The notes beneath the pieces were generated by a model. It had not been told where the DNA came from and did not search any database. It saw nothing but the letters and a program-made list of their open reading frames with translations. Shown here one piece after another: positions 7,233 through 13,540 of a stretch of DNA of 19,438 nt. How positions within the stretch are numbered: the first letter of the stretch is position 1; each line of letters starts with the position of its first letter. Source of the DNA: Phycisphaerae bacterium (GTDB lineage Bacteria; Planctomycetota; Phycisphaerae; Phycisphaerales; Phycisphaeraceae); NCBI GenBank assembly GCA_002688155.1, contig NZCH01000103.1:1-19438 (forward strand), written 5' to 3'. Position numbers and translations under genes: made by a program.

Positions 7233-8030
7233 CTACGTCCGCGTCTCCAACTGTCCCCATGGCCGGTGCCTCTGCAGTGCCAGCGCGCTGAGCAGCGCGT
7301 CGCGTTTGTACGGAACCATCTGCTCAAGACTCTCGTTGAAAGTGCGCCAGCATCGACGGGCGAACCCGGTTGCGGATGTGCCCGTCGCGGCCAGCAGCGG
7401 TGCATGCTTTAATACCGCCCATGCCAGACCACATGCGAACATCGCGCGTAGTCGCTGCCGTCTGGCGTTGCGCCGCACGAAGTTGAAGTCGGCGTACGCC
7501 AGCGTCAGACGCTCGGCGAAAAACGCCTTGTGAGCCGCCTTGTCGGTCAGCACCTGATCGATCGTGGCCCGCAACGCTCGACATCCGCATTGCGCCAGGG
7601 TCAGCCTCAGCAACTCCGTCGAGACCAGGTCGCTCAGCAGGCGCATCGACAACTCGAACCGCCAGCCAAGCACCCGGCGTGCACCCCCAAGCCCAAAGTG
7701 TGACGTCTCGTCCAAACGGTGGGCGTGTTTCTCGACCAGCGCGCCATTCAACAAGCCTGCGGCGTAAAGCTCTTCACGCCCGATCAGACGCAGCGATTGG
7801 ACGTACGCCGGGTCATCGCCATGTCGGCTCAGGGCGTCCCGCACCAGCCACGGGTGCCTGCCACGTCGCCACCACATGGCGGCAAGGCACTCGAGCAACG
7901 CCGCCGTCGGCTTGCTTGCGGCCACGCTGCGCAATTCGTCGATATCAATGGGCAACCGCTCATGCCGGCTGTGCAGAAAATACGCCAGCCAGTATCGACT
8001 TCGTGGCCATTCTCGCTCTTTCGCCTTCAT
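7233..8030 (-). CDS. Hypothetical protein, probable ferritin-like fold
   Basis: A 265-residue, Arg/Leu/Ala-rich, apparently all-helical soluble protein. It is not confidently recognised. The helix pattern with Glu87 (GREELYAAGLL), Glu139 (SDLVSTELLRL) and DKAAHKAFFAERL at 163-175 (His167) resembles the ferritin-like di-iron four-helix bundle, where the usual third motif is DExxH. Here the Glu three residues before His is Lys164, so the metal site may be incomplete or use Glu173. No signal peptide or membrane helix is seen. It is a single gene, convergent with the phosphoesterase and divergent from the BFN gene. The ATG at 8030 starts a basic N-terminus; a -10-like TATAGG lies 14 nt before it. 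The coding call is good; the fold call is tentative. Confidence 0.6.
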   Translation of the reverse strand: MKAKEREWPRSRYWLAYFLHSRHERLPIDIDELRSVAASKPTAALLECLAAMWWRRGRHPWLVRDALSRHGDDPAYVQSLRLIGREELYAAGLLNGALVEKHAHRLDETSHFGLGGARRVLGWRFELSMRLLSDLVSTELLRLTLAQCGCRALRATIDQVLTDKAAHKAFFAERLTLAYADFNFVRRNARRQRLRAMFACGLAWAVLKHAPLLAATGTSATGFARRCWRTFNESLEQMVPYKRDALLSALALQRHRPWGQLETRT

Positions 8031-8044
8031 ATAGGACCTTCGTG

Positions 8045-8050
8045 CCTATA
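8045..8050 (-). promoter_or_regulatory. -10-like element before the ferritin-like gene
   Basis: On the - strand TATAGG (8050 to 8045), within ACTATAGG, lies 14 nt before the ATG. No -35 is visible at the expected distance. It is similar to the ACTATAG context before the metallophosphoesterase. Confidence 0.3.
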
Positions 8051-8232
8051 GTTACGGGGCGGCTGTGAGGACGGTTTACGGGTATCCCCAGGTCCGTATC
8101 GGCGGGACCCACAGCCCTTCGTTACAATCACGTTTGGCCGGGTAGACGTGCGCGGGGCATCGCACCCGGGCATGCCGCTTAGTGCCATATTGGTCTCCTA
8201 CAACGTGACGCCGCCGCTGGTTCGCCAGAGAC
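8051..8232. other. Divergent intergenic region
   Basis: This gap lies between the ferritin-like gene and the BFN gene. It holds a small stem GGTCC (8091-8095) with GGACC (8105-8109) and a possible -10, TACAAT (8123-8128), for the BFN gene without a convincing -35. Nothing else is recognised. Confidence 0.4.
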
Positions 8233-8688
8233 ATGGAGTTGGACATGGAAATTCACATGGAAGTCGCCCGGGTGCTGGTTCTCGAGAGTCGAGAATCCCA
8301 GTTGCTCGAACTGCGCGAAGTCGAGGGGGAGCGGATTTTTCCAATCCGGATCGGCCGGCCCGAAGCCGATGCGATCCGTCGTCGAATCCTCGGCCAAAAG
8401 CCGCCCAGACCCCAGACGCACGAACTGCTCGATAACGTCCTGGGCGAACTGGGCTGGGACGTGGAAAAGGTCGTGATTAACGACCTGAGTGAGGAGGTCG
8501 TGGTCAACGAGCTGGGCATGGAGGAAAAGTGGGCGACCTTTTATGCCCGTCTGCATCTTCGGCAGGGCCAGCAGGTGGCGGACATCGATTCACGACCCAG
8601 CGATGCGATTGCGATGAGCGTACGCAACGACGTGCCGATCTTCGTCGCCCAGCACGTTCTTGAGTACAACAAACCCGAAACCGGTTGA
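8233..8688 (+). CDS. Bifunctional nuclease family protein (BFN/DUF151)
   Basis: A 151-residue cytoplasmic protein with the BFN domain through most of its length. Visible conserved parts are LELREVEGERIFPIRIGRPEADAI (about residues 26-49), RPQTHELLDNVLGELGW, ATFYARLHL, and IDSRPSDAIAMSVRNDVPIFV near the C-terminus. Domain relatives in plants and bacteria have reported DNase/RNase activity, but the catalytic mechanism and the role in this phylum are unclear. The ATG at 8233 (MELDMEIHMEVARV) is used; in-frame ATGs at 8245 and 8257 are equally plausible because the conserved region begins near MEVARV. It stands alone upstream of the S10 promoter and is probably a separate transcription unit. Confidence 0.88.
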   Translation: MELDMEIHMEVARVLVLESRESQLLELREVEGERIFPIRIGRPEADAIRRRILGQKPPRPQTHELLDNVLGELGWDVEKVVINDLSEEVVVNELGMEEKWATFYARLHLRQGQQVADIDSRPSDAIAMSVRNDVPIFVAQHVLEYNKPETG

Positions 8689-8719
8689 CCCACGTCCGGA
8701 AGCATCGCCGGGGAGCCCT

Positions 8720-8748
8720 CCGCCGCTTGCCGCTTGCCGCTTAGCGCG
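8720..8748 (+). repeat. Operon repeat, copy A (tandem variant)
   Basis: This is a variant of the repeat in which the heptamer CCGCTTG occurs twice and is followed by CCGCTTAGCGCG. The GCGG arm is lost, so the internal hairpin of the other copies cannot form. It lies 8 bp upstream of the -35 box of the rpsJ promoter. Confidence 0.7.
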
Positions 8749-8756
8749 TCCTCAAG

Positions 8757-8784
8757 TTGACACTCGCAGCCGTAGTGGTAAACT
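8757..8784 (+). promoter_or_regulatory. Promoter of the S10-spc operon
   Basis: A perfect -35 TTGACA (8757-8762), a 16 bp spacer and TGG-TAAACT (8776-8784, extended -10) give the best promoter match in the window. Initiation near 8791 leaves a leader of about 113 nt before rpsJ. A second -10-like TATAGC at 8890-8895, 8 nt from the ATG, could add a leaderless transcript. Confidence 0.7.
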
Positions 8785-8791
8785 ACCCGGC

Positions 8792-8838
8792 TGTCCATAT
8801 TTGCGGGGCAGGGACAAAATTGTTCCCAAGTTGGGACC
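8792..8838 (+). promoter_or_regulatory. rpsJ leader with competing hairpins
   Basis: Four short segments can pair alternatively: 1 TGTCC (8792-8796), 2 GGGACA (8811-8816), 3 GTTCCCA (8822-8828) and 4 TGGGACC (8832-8838). Pairs 1:2 plus 3:4 exclude 2:3. No U tract follows, so it is not a simple terminator. A regulatory role is inferred from this arrangement and the position in the leader. Confidence 0.35.
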
Positions 8839-8903
8839 GAAACACGACTTGGCTGGATGAGAAGACTACCGGCCGGGTGTTTGATTAGGTATAGCGTGAC
8901 ACT

Positions 8904-9212
8904 ATGAGTGCGGGACGGATCAGAATTCGAATGGAAGCGTACGACCACCAGGCGCTCGACGCGTCGGCGAAGGAAATCGTCGATCACGCCAAGCGTACCA
9001 ATGCGCGCGTGGCCGGGCCCATTCCATTGCCGACGCGCATTGAACGATACACCGTGCTGCGCAGTCCATTCGTGAACAAGAAATCGCGCGAGCAGTTTGA
9101 GATTCGCACGCACAAACGCATCATCGATATCAGGGAATCCAACGCCCGGACCGTCGAGGCGCTCAACCGCCTGGTCGTCCCTGCCGGGGTATTCGTAAAA
9201 ATCAAAGCATAA
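8904..9212 (+). CDS. rpsJ: Small-subunit ribosomal protein S10 (NusE)
   Basis: A 102-residue protein of the 30S head that also serves as NusE in transcription antitermination. RIRIRMEAYDHQALDASAKEI, GPIPLPTRIERYTVLRSPFVNKKSREQFE and RTHKRIIDI are the standard S10 signatures, and length is normal. It is the first gene of the S10 operon, with a strong promoter about 120 bp upstream. There is no Shine-Dalgarno before the ATG; a -10-like TATAGC ends 8 nt before it. A repeat copy starts immediately after its TAA. Confidence 0.97.
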   Translation: MSAGRIRIRMEAYDHQALDASAKEIVDHAKRTNARVAGPIPLPTRIERYTVLRSPFVNKKSREQFEIRTHKRIIDIRESNARTVEALNRLVVPAGVFVKIKA

Positions 9213-9233
9213 CCCCGCCGCTTGCGGCTTCAC
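9213..9233 (+). repeat. Operon repeat, copy B
   Basis: CCCCGCCGCTTGCGGCTTCAC begins on the base after the rpsJ stop. GCCGC and GCGGC form the palindromic core; the 3' part is CTTCAC instead of CTTAGCGC. Confidence 0.75.
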
Positions 9234-9266
9234 ACAAAAAACCACGCAACGAAACACCGTACCCCA

Positions 9267-9947
9267 ATGCCCACCATTCTCGGCAAAAAGATCGGGATGA
9301 CGCGCCTGTTCGACGACAACGGGACAAATATCCCTGTGACCGTTATTGAAGCTGGCCCGTGTTTTGTCAGCCAGGTCAAAACCCCGCAGCGCGACGGGTA
9401 TGCCGCAGTGCAACTGGCGTACGAGGGCGTGAAGCCGCGCAATTCGACGATGCCCAAGATCGCCCATGACGCCGCCGCCGGCATCGCGCCCATGCGGTTT
9501 CATCGTGAGTTTCGCATCGATGAAGAACAGGCCGCCGAATTCGAACCGGGCCAGACGGTCACCGTCGACACGTTCGAAGGCGTGCAGTTTGTTGACGTGA
9601 CCGGCACGAGCAAAGGCAAAGGCTTTGCGGGCGTGATGAAGCGGTATGGCTTCAAGGGCCAGTGCGCATCCCACGGCGTCGAGCGCAAACACCGGTCGCC
9701 AGGGTCAGTCGGAGGTCGATCAGCGTATCTGGGCGGTGGTCGGCCCAAGAAGGGCATCCGCATGGCCGGGCACATGGGTAATGAACGCGTCACCGCCCGA
9801 AGCCTTCAAGTGATGCGCACCGACAAGGAAAAAAACCTGCTTCTGGTCAAGGGCCCGGTGCCGGGTCCGAACCGGGGGCTTTTGATGATACGAGGAGCTG
9901 TTCGATTACGTAAATCAAAGGCCAATATACAGGCCAAGGCGTCGTAA
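9267..9947 (+). CDS. rplC: Large-subunit ribosomal protein L3
   Basis: A 226-residue assembly-initiating protein that reaches toward the peptidyl-transferase centre. Signatures are TILGKKIGMTRLFDDNG at the N-terminus, GTSKGKGFAGVMKRYGFKG, then SHG, HRSPGSVGG and MAGHMGNERVT, and GPVPGPNRGLLMIRGAV. It is slightly longer than the E. coli protein (209). The ATG at 9267 is selected because MPTILGKKIGM is the family start; the frame upstream runs into the repeat. No Shine-Dalgarno is visible. It is followed by an unusually large gap before rplD. Confidence 0.96.
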   Translation: MPTILGKKIGMTRLFDDNGTNIPVTVIEAGPCFVSQVKTPQRDGYAAVQLAYEGVKPRNSTMPKIAHDAAAGIAPMRFHREFRIDEEQAAEFEPGQTVTVDTFEGVQFVDVTGTSKGKGFAGVMKRYGFKGQCASHGVERKHRSPGSVGGRSAYLGGGRPKKGIRMAGHMGNERVTARSLQVMRTDKEKNLLLVKGPVPGPNRGLLMIRGAVRLRKSKANIQAKAS

Positions 9948-10012
9948 GTCCGCAGGCGATGGGGCCGTGTCAGAGGTCGCCAGCCGGTTGCCCGGCCCGT
10001 GACGTTCGATGC

Positions 10013-10077
10013 CGGAACCCGCAAAGAAACTGCGTCGCCGCGACATTTGGGTGGACATGCCCAGTCGGCGGGTTCTG
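10013..10077 (+). ncRNA. Predicted branched RNA structure in the rplC-rplD gap
   Basis: A 10-pair outer stem joins 10013-10022 (CGGAACCCGC) with 10068-10077 (GCGGGTTCTG); eight pairs are Watson-Crick in a row, plus one G-U and one closing C-G. Inside are two small hairpins: GTCG/CGAC (10034-10037 with 10041-10044) and TGGG/CCCA (10048-10051 with 10060-10063). Together they form a three-way-junction-like shape in the 250 bp gap (9948-10197), which has no convincing ORF. A cis-regulatory role for rplD is inferred from position only. Confidence 0.4.
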
Positions 10078-10133
10078 TCGTGAAGTCATATTATTGATCG
10101 TCGCGACCCGATGGCGGAAAGACGCATTTGCCG

Positions 10134-10162
10134 GTGACGCGTGACGGATTGACGGTTAAACT
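10134..10162 (+). promoter_or_regulatory. Candidate internal promoter for rplD
   Basis: GTGACG (10134-10139), a 17 bp spacer and TAAACT (10157-10162) resemble the rpsJ promoter; both have TAAACT followed by a CCGGGCT- or CCCGGCT-like sequence. Initiation near 10169 would give a 29-nt leader that includes the hairpin CGACC-GTA-GGTCG (10171-10183) just before the start. Confidence 0.4.
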
Positions 10163-10197
10163 GCCGGGCTCGACCGTAGGTCGAAACGTAGGTTCAA

Positions 10198-10848
10198 ATG
10201 ATGATCGAAATACCCGTGACTGACATTCAGGGCAAGCAGGTCGATACCCTGCAGATTGAGGAGCAGACGCTCGGTGGCGAGGTCCGGCACGCGCTGCTCA
10301 AACAGGCGTACGTCCGCTATCACGCCAACCGTCGGCAGGGCAGCGCCGCGACGAAAAACCGAAGCCGCGTCGCCTACTCAACTCACAAGATGTATCGCCA
10401 GAAGGGCACGGGCAACGCGCGGCGAGGTGCTGCGGGCACCAACCTCATGCGAGGCGGCGGCATGGCGTTCGCCAAACAGCCCAAATCATGGCGGCAACGC
10501 ATGCCTCGAAAAATGAGGCGACTCGCCAACCGAAACGCGCTGCTCGCAAAGGCCGTCGACCAGGAACTCAAGGTCGTTGACCAACTCGCGCTGGACACGC
10601 CCAGCACCAGACAGTTCGCCGCCATTCTCAACAATCTTTCGATCGACCGCTCGTGTCTGATCGCCCTGGGATCGACCGTCGGTCCGGAAGCCAAATCTGC
10701 AAGAAACCTCGACGCCGTCACCATACGCCGCGTCGATCAACTAAACGCATTCGACATGCTGAATCATCGATACGTGCTCGTCGACAAGGCCTCACTGGCG
10801 AAGTGGCTTGCCGGCGACGACAACGGCGATGGCCCGGAGGCCGATTGA
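10198..10848 (+). CDS. rplD: Large-subunit ribosomal protein L4
   Basis: A 216-residue protein whose loop lines the constriction of the exit tunnel; in E. coli it also represses the S10 operon. Family marks are RQGSAATKNRSRV, the loop with KMYRQKGTGNARRGA and RGGGMAFAKQPKSW, then PRKMRRLANRNAL. A Gly/Asp/Glu-rich end (GDDNGDGPEAD) extends slightly beyond typical L4. Two consecutive ATGs (10198, 10201) could start it. The stop overlaps the rplW start by one base (TGATG). The upstream gap of 250 bp, with a candidate promoter and structured RNA, is unusual for this position. Confidence 0.96.
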   Translation: MMIEIPVTDIQGKQVDTLQIEEQTLGGEVRHALLKQAYVRYHANRRQGSAATKNRSRVAYSTHKMYRQKGTGNARRGAAGTNLMRGGGMAFAKQPKSWRQRMPRKMRRLANRNALLAKAVDQELKVVDQLALDTPSTRQFAAILNNLSIDRSCLIALGSTVGPEAKSARNLDAVTIRRVDQLNAFDMLNHRYVLVDKASLAKWLAGDDNGDGPEAD

Positions 10849-11126
10849 TGCACGCCACACAGGTCATCAAAAAGCCTCTGGTCACGGAAAAGTGCACATG
10901 GGAGGCGGACTCGCGTAACCGGTACAGTTTCAAGGTGGACCGGCGCGCGACCAAAACGCAGATCAGGCGCGCCGTCACGGAGATTTACAAAGTGCGCGTG
11001 GTGAAGGTCGCCACGCAAATCCGCAAAGGCAAGTACTTTCGCACGAAATTCGGTCAGGCCAAGACCGGCAACTGGAAGCGGGCCACCGTGCAACTGCACT
11101 CGGACGACCGCATTGAACTGTTTTGA
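10848..11126 (+). CDS. rplW: Large-subunit ribosomal protein L23
   Basis: A 92-residue protein at the tunnel exit, the docking site for trigger factor and SRP. VIKKPLVTEK at the start, YSFKVDRRATKTQIRRAVTEIYKVRVVKV in the middle and KTGNWKRATVQL near the end are diagnostic. It begins on the last base of the rplD stop. A strong Shine-Dalgarno GGAGG (10836-10840) stands 7 nt before the ATG, one of few clear sites in this cluster. Confidence 0.96.
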   Translation: MHATQVIKKPLVTEKCTWEADSRNRYSFKVDRRATKTQIRRAVTEIYKVRVVKVATQIRKGKYFRTKFGQAKTGNWKRATVQLHSDDRIELF

Positions 11127-11170
11127 TGAACCGTCTCGCCGAGTAGACGACGAACCCACGGACGACAGCG

Positions 11171-12025
11171 ATGGCTATTCAAGTTTATAAACGAACCAGC
11201 CCCGGGCGGCGAAACTCCTCGGTCAACATGCACGTCGAGGTGACCAAGCACACGCCTGAGAAGTCGTTGCTCACGCCCAAACCCAAGAAGGGCGGCCGCA
11301 ACCATCATGGCAAGATCACCGCACAGCACCGCGGCGGCGGCGCCAAGCAACGCTATCGACAGATCGATTTCAAGCGAAACATGAACGACGTGCCCGCCAC
11401 TGTCATCGGCATTGAGTACGACCCGAATCGATCGGCGCACATCGCACTGCTCGAATACGAGGACAAACAGCGCCGGTACATTCTCGCGCCGATGGGACTG
11501 ACCGACGGTGAGCAGTTGATGTCCAGCCACGAAGCGATCGAGCCAAAGGTCGGCAACTGCATGCCGCTGGCGTACGTTCCGTCGGGGTTGAATGTGCACA
11601 GCATCGAGATGTCACCCGGTCGCGGTGGGCAACTGTGTCGCACGGCAGGAAGTTACGCCAGGCTCACGAACAAGGAGGCCGGCTGGGCGACGCTGGTGAT
11701 GCCATCCGGTGAGCTCCGCCAGGTGTCGCTGCGCTGCCGGGCGACGATTGGTCAGGTCGGCAACAGCGACCACGCGCTGATCCGGTGGGGCAAGGCTGGC
11801 CGCTCGCGATACAAAGGCAGGCGTCCGCGCGTTCGCGGCGTGGCGATGAACCACAATGACCATCCGCACGGCGGAGGTGAGGGTCGAAGCAAGGGCGGAC
11901 GAACGCCCGTCTCCGCCACCGGCGTCAAGTCCAAGGGCGGCCGAACGCGTAAGCGAGGTCTTGCGTCCGACAAGCGCATTATCCGCAGGAGACGAAGTAA
12001 ACGTTACGGGCAATTGACTTTATAA
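11171..12025 (+). CDS. rplB: Large-subunit ribosomal protein L2
   Basis: A 284-residue core protein next to the peptidyl-transferase centre. TSPGRRNSSV, GGRNHHGKITAQHRGGG, RQIDFKRNM, LNVHSIEMSPGRGGQL, and near the C-terminus DHPHGGGEGR followed by KSKGGRTRK are the family motifs; the catalytic-region His in DHPHGGG is present. MNHND replaces the frequent MNPVD before it. Length is about ten residues over E. coli L2 (273). The upstream sequence has no clear Shine-Dalgarno. Confidence 0.97.
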   Translation: MAIQVYKRTSPGRRNSSVNMHVEVTKHTPEKSLLTPKPKKGGRNHHGKITAQHRGGGAKQRYRQIDFKRNMNDVPATVIGIEYDPNRSAHIALLEYEDKQRRYILAPMGLTDGEQLMSSHEAIEPKVGNCMPLAYVPSGLNVHSIEMSPGRGGQLCRTAGSYARLTNKEAGWATLVMPSGELRQVSLRCRATIGQVGNSDHALIRWGKAGRSRYKGRRPRVRGVAMNHNDHPHGGGEGRSKGGRTPVSATGVKSKGGRTRKRGLASDKRIIRRRRSKRYGQLTL

Positions 12026-12074
12026 GAATTTGAACCAGGGATTCAGACCGCACCGATCCTCTCGGGAATAACCT

Positions 12075-12368
12075 ATGGCACGTTCACTGAAGAAAGGCCC
12101 TTTCGTTGATGAGAAGCTCTACCGTAAGGTCGAGAAGCTCGATCAAATGGGCCGCAAGGAGCCTGTTCGTACCTGGGCCCGCGCGTGCACGATTGTGCCC
12201 GAATTTGTTGGCCACACGTTTCAGGTGCACAACGGCAAGATATTCCACAACGTGTTCGTAACCGAGGATATGGTTGGCCACAAACTTGGAGAATTCAGCC
12301 CCACACGATTGTTCAGAGGACACACCGCCGGCACCAAGGCGCAGCGCACCGCCGGCGTATCAAGATAA
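12075..12368 (+). CDS. rpsS: Small-subunit ribosomal protein S19
   Basis: A 97-residue protein of the 30S head that contacts S13 and forms part of the inter-subunit bridge region. MARSLKKGPFVDEKL, the central TWARACTIVPEFVGHTFQVHNGK, and MVGHKLGEFSPTRLFRGH are standard. Length is normal. A composite repeat follows one base after its TAA. Confidence 0.97.
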   Translation: MARSLKKGPFVDEKLYRKVEKLDQMGRKEPVRTWARACTIVPEFVGHTFQVHNGKIFHNVFVTEDMVGHKLGEFSPTRLFRGHTAGTKAQRTAGVSR

Positions 12369-12369
12369 A

Positions 12370-12417
12370 CCCCCACCGCTTGCGGCTTAGCGCAGACGCT
12401 CGCGGTTTCGCATAAAC
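12370..12417 (+). repeat. Operon repeat, copies C1 and C2 in tandem
   Basis: One unit, ACCGCTTGCGGCTTAGCGC, is joined to a second diverged unit, ACGCTCGCGGTTTCGCA. The second is closest to copy D in its TTTCGCA end and to copy F in its GCTCGCGG core. The pair fills almost the whole rpsS-rplV gap. Confidence 0.75.
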
Positions 12418-12423
12418 CACGCC

Positions 12424-12771
12424 ATGCCCTACACCAACATCCATCGCGGAGCACGCATCAGTCCGACCAAGGTTCGGCCGGTCATCGATCTGATTCGCGG
12501 CATGCAGATTGACTTGGCGCTGATACAGTTGGAGTTAAGCAAGAAGCGCGCGGCGGTGTTTGTCCGCTCCGCGATCGAGGCTGCCCGCGCCAACGCCGAT
12601 CAGGCCGAGGCCGACACACGCAATTTGCGGATTACCGACGCACGCGTTGATTCGGGCCCGACCATCAAGCGCTGGCAACCCAAAGACCGTGGCCGAGCGC
12701 ACCCCATACACAAACGCACCTGCCACATTACCATCACCGTGGACGCCCCGCCGCTTGCGGTTTCGCAGTAA
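12424..12771 (+). CDS. rplV: Large-subunit ribosomal protein L22
   Basis: A 115-residue tunnel protein whose beta-hairpin reaches the constriction with L4. HRGARISPTKVRPVIDLIRGM, KKRAAVFVRSAIEAARANAD, and RWQPKDRGRAHPIHKRTCHITITV are family features. The last residues (about 107-115, DAPPLAVSQ) are not family-like: they are translated from a copy of the intergenic repeat (12746-12768), with the TAA directly behind it. L22 usually stops a few residues after the ITxxV strand, so the repeat has probably moved the stop. ATG at 12424. Confidence 0.95.
   Translation: MPYTNIHRGARISPTKVRPVIDLIRGMQIDLALIQLELSKKRAAVFVRSAIEAARANADQAEADTRNLRITDARVDSGPTIKRWQPKDRGRAHPIHKRTCHITITVDAPPLAVSQ
12746..12768 (+). 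repeat. Operon repeat, copy D, inside the rplV coding region
   Basis: CCCGCCGCTTGCGGTTTCGC here is in frame with rplV and encodes its last residues (PPLAVSQ region). It is the only copy found in a coding sequence with good confidence. Confidence 0.7.
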
Positions 12772-12787
12772 CCAGGAAAGTACCACC

Positions 12788-13495
12788 ATGGGTCAAAAAG
12801 TCCATCCTTTCGGTTTCCGCGTCGGTATCACGGAGCCGCACAAGTCGCGATGGTACGCGCCCAAGGCGTTGTACGGGGAGTTGCTGATCGAAGACGTCAA
12901 GATCCGCAAGTACATCGACGACCGTCTCAACCGCCGCCCGCCTTTCGCATCGGTCAGCGATGTGCATATTGAGCGGACACGCGAGGAACTCAAGATCATT
13001 ATCCGCACCGCCCGGCCGGGACTGGTCATCGGCCCCAAAGGCGCCGAGATCGAACGACTGACGGGCGATCTGCAGGCACTGACCGGACGCAGCATCACGA
13101 TCAATTGTGTAGAAGTGGCAACACCAGACGCCGATGCAAAGCTGATTGCTGAGAGCATCGCCGAGCAGTTAAAGAAACGCGCCGGTTTCCGCCGGGTCAT
13201 GAAAATGAAGGCCGACGCCGCGATGAACACCGGTGCCTGCGAAGGGATCAAGATTCAGATGTCCGGCCGACTCGGTGGGCATGAAATGTGCCGGTCCGAA
13301 GACATCCGCGTCGGGTCGATTCCGCTGCAGACGCTTCAAGCCAACGTCGATTACGGGTTCGCGCAGAGCATGACGACCTACGGCGTGATTGGCGTGAAGG
13401 TCTGGGTTCACAAGGGCCCGTACAAGGAATCGGCCGAGGGCGAATACGAATCCAAAGCCGCAGGCGCCCGCGCCCGCGCAAGAGGACGAAAATAA
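12788..13495 (+). CDS. rpsC: Small-subunit ribosomal protein S3
   Basis: A 235-residue protein at the mRNA entry channel. MGQKVHPFGFRVGI opens it; the KH RNA-binding domain has GLVIGPKGAEIERL (about residues 77-90) with the GxxG as GPKG. The C-terminal domain shows GCR-like EGIKIQMSGRLGGHEM and YGVIGVKVWVHKGP. The last 20 or so residues are Ala/Arg-rich. AGGA (12774-12777) stands 10 nt before the ATG at 12788; longer starts would overlap rplV. A repeat copy starts directly after the TAA. Confidence 0.97.
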   Translation: MGQKVHPFGFRVGITEPHKSRWYAPKALYGELLIEDVKIRKYIDDRLNRRPPFASVSDVHIERTREELKIIIRTARPGLVIGPKGAEIERLTGDLQALTGRSITINCVEVATPDADAKLIAESIAEQLKKRAGFRRVMKMKADAAMNTGACEGIKIQMSGRLGGHEMCRSEDIRVGSIPLQTLQANVDYGFAQSMTTYGVIGVKVWVHKGPYKESAEGEYESKAAGARARARGRK

Positions 13496-13517
13496 CCGCC
13501 GCTTGCGGCTTAGCGCA
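13496..13517 (+). repeat. Operon repeat, copy E (closest to consensus)
   Basis: The copy starts on the base after the rpsC TAA and reads CCG then CCGCTTGCGGCTTAGCGC. GCCGC-TT-GCGGC forms the palindromic core. Confidence 0.75.
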
Positions 13518-13540
13518 ATCCGTAATCCCGAGACCACCCC

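Noticed and set aside
7102..7533. A + strand frame overlapping the ferritin-like gene
   Set aside because: Low-complexity Arg/Ser/Ala/Cys composition, no motif, and antisense to a better coding candidate.
8541..9692. A long open frame (383 codons) on the - strand across the 3' end of the BFN gene, rpsJ and rplC
   Set aside because: It covers the S10 promoter and two certain ribosomal genes and shows no domain; it is a GC-driven shadow.
9959..10144. Small + strand frame (61 codons) in the rplC-rplD gap
   Set aside because: Cys/Arg-rich, no ribosome-binding site, no family resemblance; it overlaps the predicted RNA structure.
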